From NCBI GenBank assembly GCA_035253585.1, contig DATFBY010000138.1, forward strand, positions 1-64,000: a stretch of 64,000 bases of DNA. Reading direction: 5' to 3'. The notes beneath the pieces were generated by a model, which made no database searches, was not told where the DNA came from, and saw only the letters and a program-made list of their open reading frames with translations. Of this stretch, positions 41,016 through 51,104 are shown one piece after another. How positions within the stretch are numbered: the stretch's first letter is position 1; every line of letters begins with the position of its first letter. The position numbers and the translations under genes were made by a program. Source of the stretch: DATFBY01 sp035253585 (lineage in GTDB: Bacteria > Gemmatimonadota > Gemmatimonadetes > Gemmatimonadales > Gemmatimonadaceae).

Positions 41016-43466
41016 CTAATGCGCCACCTCGGGGCGGGGTGCGTCGGCGAGCGGAGGTGTCACCCACGTCGGGAGCGCGGGGGCATCCGGCGCCGTCGGA
41101 GGCCGCAGCTCAACCACCGGCATGTCACGCAGCGCCAGAGCCAGCACCTCGTCCATCGTGCTCACCGGCATGAAGCGCATGGCGCTTCTGATCTCGGGCG
41201 CGAGCTCGTCGACTTCTCGCGCATTGGCCTGCGGGATGATGACTTCGGTGATCTTGTTGCGGAGCGCAGCGACGACTTTCTCCTTGAGGCCGCCGATCGG
41301 AAGCACGCGGCCGCGCAGTGTAATCTCGCCGGTCATGGCCAAATCGCCTCGCACGGGCGCGCCGCTCAGCGCGCTGACCACTGCGACGGCGATGGCTATC
41401 CCGGCCGACGGTCCGTCCTTGGGTGTCGCGCCACTCGGAATGTGGATGTGCACGTCGCGCGTCTTGTGAAAGTCACGGTCGATGCCGAGCCGTTTCGCGC
41501 GCGACCGCGCGTAGGTGAGCGCGGCGTTCGCCGATTCCTTCAGGACATCACCGAGCGTGCCGGTGAGCTGCACCCGCCCTCTTCCGCGTACCGTGGCCAC
41601 CTCGATCTCCAGCAAGTCGCCTCCGACCTGCGTATACGCGAGGCCGGTGGCGACGCCGACTTTGTCGTCCAGTGAGCAGGGATCCCATTCGTACGGCGGC
41701 ACGCCTAACAACGCCTGGAGATCGCCCACGCGCACGGAGAGCGGCTCGTTAGGCGGCTGGTCGCTGGTCGCTCGGCGTCGAGTCAACTTGCGCGCGATCC
41801 GTGCCAGGCGCCGCTCCAGCTCGCGCACACCCGCTTCGCGTGTGTACTGCCGCTCGACGGCGCTTACGACGTCCTCGTCCCAACGCACCGACGCAGGATC
41901 GAGCCCGTGCAGCTTGAGCTGCTTCGGAATCAGGAACTGTCGCGCGATTGCGTGCTTCTCCTGATCCAGGTAGCCGGGGAGCCGGATGATCTCCATGCGG
42001 TCGCGCAGCGGATCCGGAATGTGCACCAGCGAGTTCGCGGTCGTGATGAACAGCACCTGCGACAGATCGTAGTCGACCTCGAGGTAGTGATCGTTGAAGG
42101 CACGATTCTGCTCGGGATCGAGCACCTCGAGTAGCGCGGCGGCCGGATCGCCTCGCCAATCCTGCCCGAGCTTGTCGATCTCGTCGAGCAGCATGACGGG
42201 ATTCACGACCTCGGCGCGGCGCATCGCCTGAATGAGCCGTCCGGGCATGGACCCGATGTACGTGCGCCGATGTCCCCGGATCTCGGCTTCGTCGCGCACG
42301 CCGCCTAACGACATGCGTACGAATCGCCGGCCCAGGGCGCGGGCGATGGAGCGGCCGAGCGAGGTTTTTCCCACGCCTGGCGGCCCCACGAGGCAGAGGA
42401 TCGGACCCTCGATACGGCCGACGAGCGCCAGCGTCGCCACGAAGTCGAGGATGCGGTCCTTCACCTCCTCCAGACCGTAGTGGTCCTGATCGAGAATTTC
42501 CTTGGCGCGAGCGACGTCGAGTGGCCCGTCGGATCGCTCGGTCCAGGGGAGTGCGAGGATCCAGTCGAGATAGTTCCGGGCGACGGTCGACTCCGGTGCC
42601 AGCGGCGCCGAGCGGCGCAGCTTACGGAGCTCGCGCTCGGCGCGCGTTCTCACCAGCTCGGGGAGACCCTTTCGCGCCAGCGAGAGCGCGATGTCGTCCA
42701 CGTCATCGCCGTCGTCCTGACCGAGCTCACGATGGATCGCCTTGAGCTGCTCCTGCAGATAGAACTCCCGCTGATTCTGCACCAGCGAGCCCCGCACATC
42801 GTTCTCGATCTTCCGCTCGAGACGGAGGATCTCGATCTCCGAGGTGAGCAGGTCTGCCAGCTGCGCGGCCAGCGCCGTGGATGTCGCGGCCTCGAGGAGC
42901 TGCTGCTTCTGCTCGTGTCCTACCACGAGGTGCGCGGCCGCCGCATACATCCGCTTCGTGTCGCTGTCCGCGCCTTCGACCAGTGCCGATGCCTCGGTTG
43001 GGAGACGCCGGTGGAGGCTCACGTACTCCTCGAACAGTGAGACGACACGCCGGGTGAGGACCCGGCCGTCGGCAACCGAGGCGCCAGTCTCCAACGGAAG
43101 AAAGGAGAGTGTCGCGCGAAGGTGCGTGTCGACGGGCGCGTACCGGGTGACACGAGCCCGGCCAACGCCCTCGAGCAGAACCTTGGTGGTCCCGTTAGGC
43201 AGACGCGTGACGTGAAGGATGCGGCCAATGACACCGACGCGGTGCAGATCCGCCGCCGCCGGCTCGTGGACATCGCCGCTCCGCTGCGCGACCAGGAAGA
43301 GCCAGCGCCCTCCGAGCTCCGCCGCCTCGAGGGCCGCCAGCGACGCCGAGCGCCCGACGAGGATCGGGACGACCATGTACGGAAAGAGCACCAGCTCGCG
43401 GAGCGGGAGCACCGGCAGCCGCTCGGGCACCTCGTACCGCTCGTCGTCGCGGATTATCGACAGCAT
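41016..43466 (-). CDS. lon: ATP-dependent protease La (Lon)
   Basis: An 816-residue Lon protease: N-terminal substrate-binding LON domain (about 16-210), AAA+ module with Walker A GPPGVGKTS (about 365-373) and Walker B VMLLDEIDK, and C-terminal Ser-Lys protease domain with KDGPSAGIAIA (catalytic Ser) and GGLKEKVVAALR (catalytic Lys). The start was set at ATG 43466, where homology begins (MLSIIRDDERYEVPERLPVL). The open frame upstream runs through heptad repeat D and is not conserved. Lon degrades misfolded and regulatory proteins and here follows clpX. Confidence 0.96.
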   Translation of the reverse strand: MLSIIRDDERYEVPERLPVLPLRELVLFPYMVVPILVGRSASLAALEAAELGGRWLFLVAQRSGDVHEPAAADLHRVGVIGRILHVTRLPNGTTKVLLEGVGRARVTRYAPVDTHLRATLSFLPLETGASVADGRVLTRRVVSLFEEYVSLHRRLPTEASALVEGADSDTKRMYAAAAHLVVGHEQKQQLLEAATSTALAAQLADLLTSEIEILRLERKIENDVRGSLVQNQREFYLQEQLKAIHRELGQDDGDDVDDIALSLARKGLPELVRTRAERELRKLRRSAPLAPESTVARNYLDWILALPWTERSDGPLDVARAKEILDQDHYGLEEVKDRILDFVATLALVGRIEGPILCLVGPPGVGKTSLGRSIARALGRRFVRMSLGGVRDEAEIRGHRRTYIGSMPGRLIQAMRRAEVVNPVMLLDEIDKLGQDWRGDPAAALLEVLDPEQNRAFNDHYLEVDYDLSQVLFITTANSLVHIPDPLRDRMEIIRLPGYLDQEKHAIARQFLIPKQLKLHGLDPASVRWDEDVVSAVERQYTREAGVRELERRLARIARKLTRRRATSDQPPNEPLSVRVGDLQALLGVPPYEWDPCSLDDKVGVATGLAYTQVGGDLLEIEVATVRGRGRVQLTGTLGDVLKESANAALTYARSRAKRLGIDRDFHKTRDVHIHIPSGATPKDGPSAGIAIAVAVVSALSGAPVRGDLAMTGEITLRGRVLPIGGLKEKVVAALRNKITEVIIPQANAREVDELAPEIRSAMRFMPVSTMDEVLALALRDMPVVELRPPTAPDAPALPTWVTPPLADAPRPEVAH

Positions 43467-43487
43467 GTCGAGAATATACAGATACCG

Positions 43488-43605
43488 CGGGACTCGGCCA
43501 TCGCCCCTCGGCACTCGGCGGGGGAAATGAATGCGCCGGTCGGTTGTGCCGACCGGCGCTTCCTTGTGTTCAGGCCGAGTGCCGAGTGCCGAGGGCCGAG
43601 TCCCG
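43488..43605. repeat. Heptad inverted repeat D enclosing a terminator
   Basis: Left arm 43488-43519 and right arm 43574-43605, each 32 bp of four to five 7-bp units of the GGGACTC/GGCACTC/GGCCCTC type, with three mismatches between the arms. The 54-bp spacer contains a separate strong GC hairpin (43533-43559). The element starts 4 bp past the clpX stop codon and ends 21 bp before the lon start codon. Confidence 0.93.
43533..43559 (-). terminator. Intrinsic terminator-like hairpin between clpX and lon
   Basis: A perfect 11-bp stem, GCGCCGGTCGG / CCGACCGGCGC, with a 5-base loop, downstream of clpX. On the minus strand it is followed by ATTCATTTCC, only moderately U-rich, so termination may be partial and lon may be read through. 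Confidence 0.6.
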
Positions 43606-43609
43606 TCCG

Positions 43610-44860
<1,251 letters not shown>

Positions 44861-44987
44861 GGGCGTCGGCGATACCTGAAAAACGGGAGCGGATGCCCAG
44901 GGATTGAGGTCCGGGCGGAGGGGCCGAAGATACTTAACACCCCCCCGTCTGGACGGTCAATGCCCGAGCAACGCAATCGCTCGTGAA

Positions 44988-45608
44988 CTATTTCACAATC
45001 CCACCGACCGGCTCCGCCGCCGATCTGTGGGCGATTACCGCGTCGATGATTCCATATGCTTTTGCTTCTTCCGCCGACATGAAACGATCGCGATCGACAT
45101 CACGCTCAATTTGTTCCACCGGGCGGCCCGTGTGCTTGGCAAACAGCTCGTTCATCTTCGCCCGGAGGTACAGGATCTCGCGGGCCTGAATCTCGATGTC
45201 CGCCGCGGTCCCCTGGGCGCCGCCTGACGGCTGGTGGATCATGATCCGCGCATGCGGCAGCGCCGAACGTTTCCCCTGCGTTCCGGCAGCGAGCAGGAAG
45301 GCGCCCATCGACGCCGCCAAACCCATGCACGTCGTGCGAAGCGGGGCCTTCATGTACTGCATGGTGTCGTAGATCGCCATCCCCGCCGACACGCTTCCGC
45401 CCGGCGAGTTGATGTAGAGATGCACGTCCCGTTCGGCGTTGTCCGCCTCGAGGAAGAGCAGCTGGGCGATGATGATGTTCGCGACGTCATCGGTGATCGG
45501 CGTCCCCAGAAAGACGATCCGATCCATGAGCAGCCGCGAGAAGATGTCGTACGTGCGCTCGCCGCGAGACGAGCGCTCGATCACGTAGGGAGGATAAATG
45601 GTCGACAT
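44988..45608 (-). CDS. clpP: ATP-dependent Clp protease proteolytic subunit
   Basis: A 206-residue serine peptidase forming the Clp tetradecamer. The catalytic triad is visible: Ser in GLAASMGAFLL (about 96-106), His in RIMIHQPSGG (about 120-129) and Asp in ERDVDRDRFMSAEEA. The length and start (MSTIYPPYVIERSSRGER) are typical for the family. It lies 38 bp after tig and before clpX, the common tig-clpP-clpX order. Confidence 0.97.
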   Translation of the reverse strand: MSTIYPPYVIERSSRGERTYDIFSRLLMDRIVFLGTPITDDVANIIIAQLLFLEADNAERDVHLYINSPGGSVSAGMAIYDTMQYMKAPLRTTCMGLAASMGAFLLAAGTQGKRSALPHARIMIHQPSGGAQGTAADIEIQAREILYLRAKMNELFAKHTGRPVEQIERDVDRDRFMSAEEAKAYGIIDAVIAHRSAAEPVGGIVK

Positions 45609-45646
45609 TCTAGTTCCCGGTATGAGGGACTCGGCCGAGTTCCGTT

Positions 45647-46891
45647 TTACGACTCAGTGACCTGATTCCGTTCTAACAGCCATTTGAAAACTTTCTCTTC
45701 CGTAATGCTTCGCTCCAGCTCTGCGATGCGCCCTGCCTTCTGTAGAGACGCGTAAACCTGCGACGGGTTTGCGCCGCGCTTCTCGGCTACGTCGGCGACC
45801 CGCTCATCGATGTCGGCCTCGGTGGCCTTGAGCCCTTCGCGCTCGGCCACCGTCTCGATCACCAGATCGCGACGAACCTGACGCTCGGCCACCGGGCGGA
45901 ACTCGGCCTGGAAGCGACCTTTGTCGTCTTCCGGAATTCTATACGCTTCGGCGTACGCGCTCATGAGCTGCGAAACCCAGCTTTGCGGGACGTCGAACGG
46001 GTTCGCGCTGATGATGTCGTCCACCAGGCGTTGACGAACTTCGGCGTCGGACTCACGCTCCGCGTGGCGCGTGAGATCTTCGCGGACTGTCTTGTTGAGC
46101 GCCTCGAGCGTCTCGAAGTCGCCGACCTCGCGCGCGAATGCGTCGTCGAGATCGGGGAGATTTTTCCGTTTGACGTCGATGAGCGTGACGCGGACAGTCT
46201 TCGTCTTGCCACGCTGTGCTTCGTCGGGGAAATCGTCAGGCCAACGCACCGGGCGCTCAGCGGTACCGCCCGGCTGCGTCTCCATGATCAGCTCCTCGAT
46301 GCCGGCGATCGCCTGGCCGCCGCCGAGCTCGAGCTTGTACTCTCTCTCTTCACCGAACGCGCCGGACTCGTCGGCAGTTCCGAGCTTCACCGTCACCAGA
46401 TCGCCGGGCATCGGCTTCTCGTCGACCGGCGTCCAGGTGGCTTTCTGCTCGCGCAGGTGCTCGATCTGCTCGCGCACCTGGTCGTCGGTCACTGGGCGAG
46501 GCGTGCGTTGGACGCGGAAGCCCGTCGTGCGCGCGAGCTGAACTTCGGGCCGTACCTCGATGTGCAGCTCGAAGGTGAGCGGCTTCCCCTCATCGAATTT
46601 CACGTCGTGCACGTGCGGCTGTCCGGCGAGCTTGATCTGCTCACGCTGGATCACTTCCTGGAAAGCGTCCTGCACCACGCGCTCGATCGCCTCCTGCCGG
46701 ATGGCATCGGCGAATTTCTTCTTGACGATGTTCGCGGGCGCTTTGCCCGGGCGAAATCCCGGCAGACGGACCTGCGAGGCGTAGCGGCGAGCGGCCTTGT
46801 CTTCAGCGCTCTTGATCTCCTCGACAGGGACGGAGACCTGGAGCAGGCGCTCGAGGCCGTCGGACTTCTTCGGCGTGATCTCGATGTTCAT
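45647..46891 (-). CDS. tig: Trigger factor
   Basis: A 414-residue ribosome-associated chaperone with peptidyl-prolyl isomerase activity. The N-terminal ribosome-binding signature is RLPGFRPGKAP (about 42-52). The PPIase (FKBP-like) domain spans about 155-240 (PGDLVTVKLG, LGGGQAIAGIEE). A helical C-terminal domain follows. Start ATG 46891 gives the conserved MNIEITPKKSDGLERLL; an upstream in-frame extension crosses the tRNA gene and was rejected. It heads the tig-clpP-clpX-lon series. Confidence 0.96.
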   Translation of the reverse strand: MNIEITPKKSDGLERLLQVSVPVEEIKSAEDKAARRYASQVRLPGFRPGKAPANIVKKKFADAIRQEAIERVVQDAFQEVIQREQIKLAGQPHVHDVKFDEGKPLTFELHIEVRPEVQLARTTGFRVQRTPRPVTDDQVREQIEHLREQKATWTPVDEKPMPGDLVTVKLGTADESGAFGEEREYKLELGGGQAIAGIEELIMETQPGGTAERPVRWPDDFPDEAQRGKTKTVRVTLIDVKRKNLPDLDDAFAREVGDFETLEALNKTVREDLTRHAERESDAEVRQRLVDDIISANPFDVPQSWVSQLMSAYAEAYRIPEDDKGRFQAEFRPVAERQVRRDLVIETVAEREGLKATEADIDERVADVAEKRGANPSQVYASLQKAGRIAELERSITEEKVFKWLLERNQVTES

Positions 46892-46934
46892 GGGGGAAAG
46901 ATAATGGGTGCCCCAAGCGGAAGTCGTAACAAAA

Positions 46935-46963
46935 GGCAGGCACCCGTGAAGCGAGTGCCTGCC
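46935..46963 (-). terminator. Intrinsic terminator of tRNA-Leu
   Basis: A 9-bp perfect stem, GGCAGGCAC / GTGCCTGCC, with an 11-base loop. On the minus strand it is followed by TTTTGTTAC. It lies 14 bp downstream of the tRNA 3' end and upstream of tig. Confidence 0.85.
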
Positions 46964-46976
46964 TATGTGCCTGCAT

Positions 46977-47057
46977 GCGAAAGCCGGGACTCGAACCCGG
47001 ACGGGTTTCCCCACGGGATCCTAAGTCCCGCGCGTCTACCAATTCCGCCACTTTCGC
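46977..47057 (-). tRNA. tRNA-Leu (anticodon UAG)
   Basis: Read on the minus strand, the acceptor stem pairs GCGAAAG with CTTTCGC. The D-arm contains AATTGGTAGACG, the anticodon loop is CTTAGGA (anticodon TAG, reading CUA), a short class II variable arm follows, and the T-arm is CCGGG-TTCGAGT-CCCGG. No CCA is encoded. It is about 81 nt, slightly short for tRNA-Leu because the variable arm is small. Confidence 0.93.
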
Positions 47058-47083
47058 GTTTTTCCATCTGCTGAAACCTAACG

Positions 47084-47119
47084 AAACGGGCCCGGCGATT
47101 CACTCCGCCGGGCCCGTTT
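47084..47119 (-). terminator. Intrinsic terminator downstream of htrA
   Basis: A 14-bp perfect stem, AAACGGGCCCGGCG / CGCCGGGCCCGTTT, with an 8-base loop, 22 bp past the htrA stop codon. On the minus strand the stem ends in TTT and continues CGTTAGG. It separates htrA from the tRNA gene. Confidence 0.8.
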
Positions 47120-47141
47120 GTCTACGGTTCAGCGAAGCGCG

Positions 47142-48680
47142 CTATTGCCCGATGCGTAGGTTCACGACGCGCGTCTGCTGTGCCTGCACGTTGTACACGA
47201 GCAAGCTCACCAGCGTCCCGTTCCCAGCACGATTCAGCACCGACTCGAAATCGCCCACGGTCCGCACCTGACGGCGCGGCGAGGGTGTGCCGATCTCGGT
47301 GATGATGTCGCCCGTCTGCAGATTCCGATACGACGAGCCCATGGGGTCGACGTCGGTCACCAGCACGCCGCGCTGATCATCGCTCAGCCGTGCCTGACGA
47401 GCGCGCTCGGCGGTAATCGGCTCGATCGAGATGCCGAGCTTCTCGGAGCTGATCGGCCGCGTCGGCTCATCGTCGTCGTTGCGCGACGCGACGGTCGCCT
47501 CCTCGTCCGTCGGCGCTTCGATCAGACGCACCTTGAACGAGTGCCGCTTGCCGTACCGCATCACGTCCAGCGTCACGGTCTCGCCCGGCTGGTGCTCGCG
47601 AATCATCCGCTGCAACGTGGCCACCCGATCCACCGCCTTTCCTTCCACGCCGACGATCACGTCACCGGGCTCGAGGCCGGCGCGCTGCGCCGGGCTGTCA
47701 TTACCGGTGAAGCCGCCGATGATCGCGCCGCGAATCTCCGGAAGCCCCGCGGCCTGTGCATCCTCCGGACGCACATCGTTGATGGAGACACCGAGCACGG
47801 CGCGACGCACGCGTCCGTACTTGATCAGGTCGTCCATGACGTCGCGCGCCAGCGTCACCGGAATTGCAAAGCCATAACCGGAATAGAACCCCGTCTGGCT
47901 GGCGATCGCGCTGTTGATGCCGATCACCTCACCGCGGCTGTTCACTAGCGGACCGCCCGAGTTGCCGGGATTGATCGCCGCGTCGGTCTGGATGTAGTCG
48001 ACGATGGCATACTGACTCGCCAGCAGACCGCGCAGACTCCCGCTCCGTCCCTTGGCCGAGATGATGCCGGCAGTGACCGTGAAGTCGAGGCCGAGTGGAT
48101 TGCCAACCGCGAGTACCCACTCGCCGATCCGCGCGCTCCCGTCGTTGCCCAGCGGGATCGTGGCGAAGTTGTCGCCCTCGATCTTGATGACGGCGACGTC
48201 GGTCGTCGGATCGCGTCCCACGATCTTGGCGCGGAAGACGCGCTTGTCGAGCAGCGTGACGTTCACGCGGTCGGCGTCCTGCACCACGTGATTGTTCGTG
48301 AGGATGTAGCCGTCCTTACTGACGATGAACCCCGAGCCGCTCCCCTCGACCGGCTGCTGCCGGCGCTGATCGAACTGATCGAAGAAATCTTCGAAGCCCG
48401 GCGGCACCTGCTGACTGCGCGGGCGGCGCTGATCGCGGCTCCGGGCGGCGCGCTCGGTCGAGATCGACACGACCGCCGGCCGGACGGCTTCGGCGATCTG
48501 CACGAAGGCAGTGCTCGCCTCGTTGACGGCCTGAGTGGCTTGCGCGGGCGGTTGGGTGGTTCCCGTACGCTGCTGCGCGTAGCCGAACGGAGTGAGATTC
48601 ACGCCGGCGGCAAAGACGACGCCACCGACGAAGGCAGCCGCGGCGACGATCGTCAGCCGGGTGCGTGCAAATCGAGTCAT
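47142..48680 (-). CDS. Periplasmic serine protease of the HtrA/DegP family
   Basis: A 512-residue envelope quality-control protease. An N-terminal signal/anchor segment (about 9-30) is followed by the trypsin-like domain with the complete triad: His in LTNNHVVQDA (about 126-135), Asp in TTDVAVIKI (about 158-166) and Ser in NPGNSGGPL (about 237-245). Two PDZ domains follow (about 290-385 and 410-500). It is preceded by dnaK on the same strand, separated by 229 bp that contain heptad repeat E, and followed by a strong terminator. It may belong to an envelope-stress regulon. Confidence 0.95.
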   Translation of the reverse strand: MTRFARTRLTIVAAAAFVGGVVFAAGVNLTPFGYAQQRTGTTQPPAQATQAVNEASTAFVQIAEAVRPAVVSISTERAARSRDQRRPRSQQVPPGFEDFFDQFDQRRQQPVEGSGSGFIVSKDGYILTNNHVVQDADRVNVTLLDKRVFRAKIVGRDPTTDVAVIKIEGDNFATIPLGNDGSARIGEWVLAVGNPLGLDFTVTAGIISAKGRSGSLRGLLASQYAIVDYIQTDAAINPGNSGGPLVNSRGEVIGINSAIASQTGFYSGYGFAIPVTLARDVMDDLIKYGRVRRAVLGVSINDVRPEDAQAAGLPEIRGAIIGGFTGNDSPAQRAGLEPGDVIVGVEGKAVDRVATLQRMIREHQPGETVTLDVMRYGKRHSFKVRLIEAPTDEEATVASRNDDDEPTRPISSEKLGISIEPITAERARQARLSDDQRGVLVTDVDPMGSSYRNLQTGDIITEIGTPSPRRQVRTVGDFESVLNRAGNGTLVSLLVYNVQAQQTRVVNLRIGQ

Positions 48681-48783
48681 ACCGATTCCGCTCGTTCAGA
48701 GGGTGATGCTGAATCTACACAAAAAAGCCCGCCGAAGTTTCCCAACGATCCCTAACGACCTGTCAGGAAATTATCGGCAAGAT

Positions 48784-48865
48784 CGGGACTCGGCCCTCGG
48801 CCCTCGGCTCCTGGCGCTTCAATCTTCTTCGCCAAGATGCCGAGTCCCGATGGCCAAGTCCCGAG
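48784..48865. repeat. Heptad inverted repeat E (degenerate)
   Basis: Left arm 48784-48808 (GGGACTC, GGCCCTC, GGCCCTC) and right arm about 48839-48865, with about four mismatches over 25 bp and a 30-bp spacer. It begins 44 bp past the dnaK stop codon. It is the most eroded of the six elements. The rest of the 229-bp gap between dnaK and htrA holds no clear gene. Confidence 0.85.
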
Positions 48866-48909
48866 TAGTTCGTCACGGGAGCGACGACTTCCGTTGCCCC
48901 CGGCAACGC

Positions 48910-50883
48910 TTACTTCTTGTCGTCGTCCACGATCTCGTAATCGGCCTCCACGACGTCGTCAGTCGGACCGGTCCCACCGCTGGGACCAGCGCTCCCGCCG
49001 GCCGCCCCCGAAGCCGCGCCTGACGCGGCACCGGCCCCTGCTCCAGCACCGGCTTCCTGGGCCTGCTGCTGTTGCGCTTGATACAGCGTCTGACCAGCCT
49101 CGCTGTACACGCGCGACAGCTCCTCCTGCGCGGCGCGGATCTCGTTCATGTCGTCCGCACGGAGCGCCTTGCGGGCACGCTCCACCGCCGACTCCAAGCG
49201 AGACCGCACGTCCGCCGAGAGCTTGTCCGACCATTCCTTCGAGTTCTTCTCGACCTCGTAAGTCATCGCGTCCAGCCGGTTGCGAAGGTCGATCTCCTCG
49301 CGGCGCGCCTTGTCTTCCGAGGCGTGCGCTTCGGCGTCCTTCACCATCCGCTGAATCTCGCTCTCCGACAAGCCGCTGGAGGCCTCGATGCGGATCTTCT
49401 GCTCCTTGCCCGTGGTCTTGTCACGAGCGGTCACGTGCAGGATGCCGTTGGCGTCGATGTCGAACGTGACCTCGACCTGCGGCACACCGCGCGGTGCGGG
49501 CGGAATACCAGTGAGCTGGAACTTACCGATCGTCTTGTTGTAGACGGCCAGCTCGCGCTCGCCTTGCAGCACGTGAATCTCCACCGTCGTCTGATTGTCC
49601 TCGGCGGTCGAGAAAACCTCGGTCTTCTTGGTCGGGATCGTCGTGTTCCGCGCGATGAGCACCGTGGTCACGCCTCCCAACGTCTCGATGCCTAACGAGA
49701 GAGGCGTCACGTCGAGCAGCAGCACGTCCTTCTGCTCGCCGGTGAGCACCGCGCCCTGGATCGCCGCGCCGATGGCCACTACCTCGTCAGGGTTCACACC
49801 CTTGTGCGGATCCTTCTTGAAGAAGTCCTTGACGATCTGCTGCACCTTGGGGATGCGCGTCGAGCCGCCGACCAGAATGACCTCGTCGATCTGCTCGATC
49901 GACATGCTGGCATCCTTCAACGCCTGCTGCATCGGCGGAATCGTGCGCTGGATGAGATCATCCACCAGCTGCTCGAACTTCGCGCGGGTGAGCGTATAGT
50001 TGAGGTGCTTCGGCCCGGACTGATCGGCCGTGATGAACGGCAGGTTGATGTCCGTCTGCAGCACCGTCGAGAGCTCCATCTTCGCCTTCTCGCCCGCTTC
50101 CTTGAGACGCTGGAGCGCCATCGGATCCTTCGAGAGATCGATCCCCTGGTCGCGCCGGAACTCGGCCACCAGCCAGTCGATCACACGCTGGTCGAAGTCA
50201 TCGCCACCGAGGTGCGTGTCGCCATTGGTCGACTTCACCTCGAACTGACGCGACCCTTCGACGTCGTACAACTCGAGAATCGAGATGTCGTAGGTGCCGC
50301 CGCCCAGATCGAAGACGGCCACCTTCTCATCCTTCTTCTTGTCGAGGCCGTACGCCAGCGCGGCCGCTGTCGGCTCGTTGATGATGCGGAGGACGTCGAG
50401 GCCGGCGATGCGGCCCGCGTCCTTGGTCGCCTGACGCTGCGAGTCGTTGAAGTAGGCGGGAACCGTGATCACCGCCTTCTGCACCTTGTGTCCGAGGTAG
50501 TCCTCGGCCGTCTGCTTCATCTTTTGCAGGATCATCGCCGAGATCTCGGGGGGCGAATAGCGCTTCCCCTGCACCTCGACCATGACCTGGTCGTTCGCGC
50601 CGGAGGCCACCTTGTAGGGAACTCGCTTGATCTCCTCCTGCACCTCGGAGATTTTGCGGCCCATGAATCGCTTGATGGAAAAGACCGTGTTTTGCGGATT
50701 GGTGACCGCCTGACGCTTGGCCACCATGCCGACCAGGCGCTCACCGTCCTTCGTGAACCCGACTACGGAAGGGGTGACACGACCGCCTTCGGCGTTCGGG
50801 ATGACGACGGGATCGCCGCCTTCCATCACGGCGACCACCGAGTTCGTGGTGCCCAGGTCGATTCCAATGACTTTTTCTGCCAT
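48910..50883 (-). CDS. dnaK: Chaperone protein DnaK (Hsp70)
   Basis: A 657-residue Hsp70. The ATPase domain opens with IGIDLGTTNSVVAVMEGG and has the VFDLGGGTYDISIL signature (about 190-203) and ILVGGSTRIPKVQ (about 335-347). A substrate-binding domain and helical lid follow. The C-terminus is a long Gly/Ala/Ser-rich linker (about 615-640) ending EADYEIVDDDKK. It stands alone: no grpE, dnaJ or hrcA is adjacent. AGGA lies before the ATG, and a perfect hairpin sits in its leader. Confidence 0.97.
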   Translation of the reverse strand: MAEKVIGIDLGTTNSVVAVMEGGDPVVIPNAEGGRVTPSVVGFTKDGERLVGMVAKRQAVTNPQNTVFSIKRFMGRKISEVQEEIKRVPYKVASGANDQVMVEVQGKRYSPPEISAMILQKMKQTAEDYLGHKVQKAVITVPAYFNDSQRQATKDAGRIAGLDVLRIINEPTAAALAYGLDKKKDEKVAVFDLGGGTYDISILELYDVEGSRQFEVKSTNGDTHLGGDDFDQRVIDWLVAEFRRDQGIDLSKDPMALQRLKEAGEKAKMELSTVLQTDINLPFITADQSGPKHLNYTLTRAKFEQLVDDLIQRTIPPMQQALKDASMSIEQIDEVILVGGSTRIPKVQQIVKDFFKKDPHKGVNPDEVVAIGAAIQGAVLTGEQKDVLLLDVTPLSLGIETLGGVTTVLIARNTTIPTKKTEVFSTAEDNQTTVEIHVLQGERELAVYNKTIGKFQLTGIPPAPRGVPQVEVTFDIDANGILHVTARDKTTGKEQKIRIEASSGLSESEIQRMVKDAEAHASEDKARREEIDLRNRLDAMTYEVEKNSKEWSDKLSADVRSRLESAVERARKALRADDMNEIRAAQEELSRVYSEAGQTLYQAQQQQAQEAGAGAGAGAASGAASGAAGGSAGPSGGTGPTDDVVEADYEIVDDDKK

Positions 50884-50901
50884 GTTGTCCTCAGGTAATG
50901 G

Positions 50902-50946
50902 CGGCCCGGTTCGCCGGGCCGAAACCGCTTATTAGCACGTCGCTAA
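50902..50946 (-). promoter_or_regulatory. dnaK leader hairpin and upstream inverted repeat
   Basis: CGGCCCGG (50902-50909) and CCGGGCCG (50914-50921) form a perfect 8-bp stem with a 4-base loop, 18 bp upstream of the dnaK start codon. Further upstream TTAGC (50932-50936) and GCTAA (50942-50946) form a short inverted repeat around 5 bases. This resembles only the outer part of a CIRCE element, and the spacing is too small for one. It may be part of heat-shock control, but this is not proven. Confidence 0.35.
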
Positions 50947-51104
50947 ACGGCGTGGCCGCTGCGCCCGGTTTCTCGCAATCACGGTACCGCCGAAAGGCGC
51001 CAATTTGGCAGCTTTTGAACACGAAGCGAGACAACTTGAAGGTCCGCGAGTGAACCTACAGTGCGGTCGCGACGGCCAGCCGTCGCTATGGCAGTAGAGG
51101 CGCC

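Noticed and set aside
45983..47074. Plus-strand open frame opposite tig and the tRNA gene
   Set aside because: It crosses the tRNA-Leu gene and encodes no known fold, while the minus strand encodes trigger factor.
49804..50898. Plus-strand open frame of about 360 codons opposite dnaK
   Set aside because: Antisense shadow of DnaK; Arg/Leu/His-rich composition with no motif.
50932..50946. CIRCE heat-shock operator before dnaK
   Set aside because: CIRCE needs TTAGCACTC-N9-GAGTGCTAA; here the half-sites are only TTAGC/GCTAA with 5 bases between.
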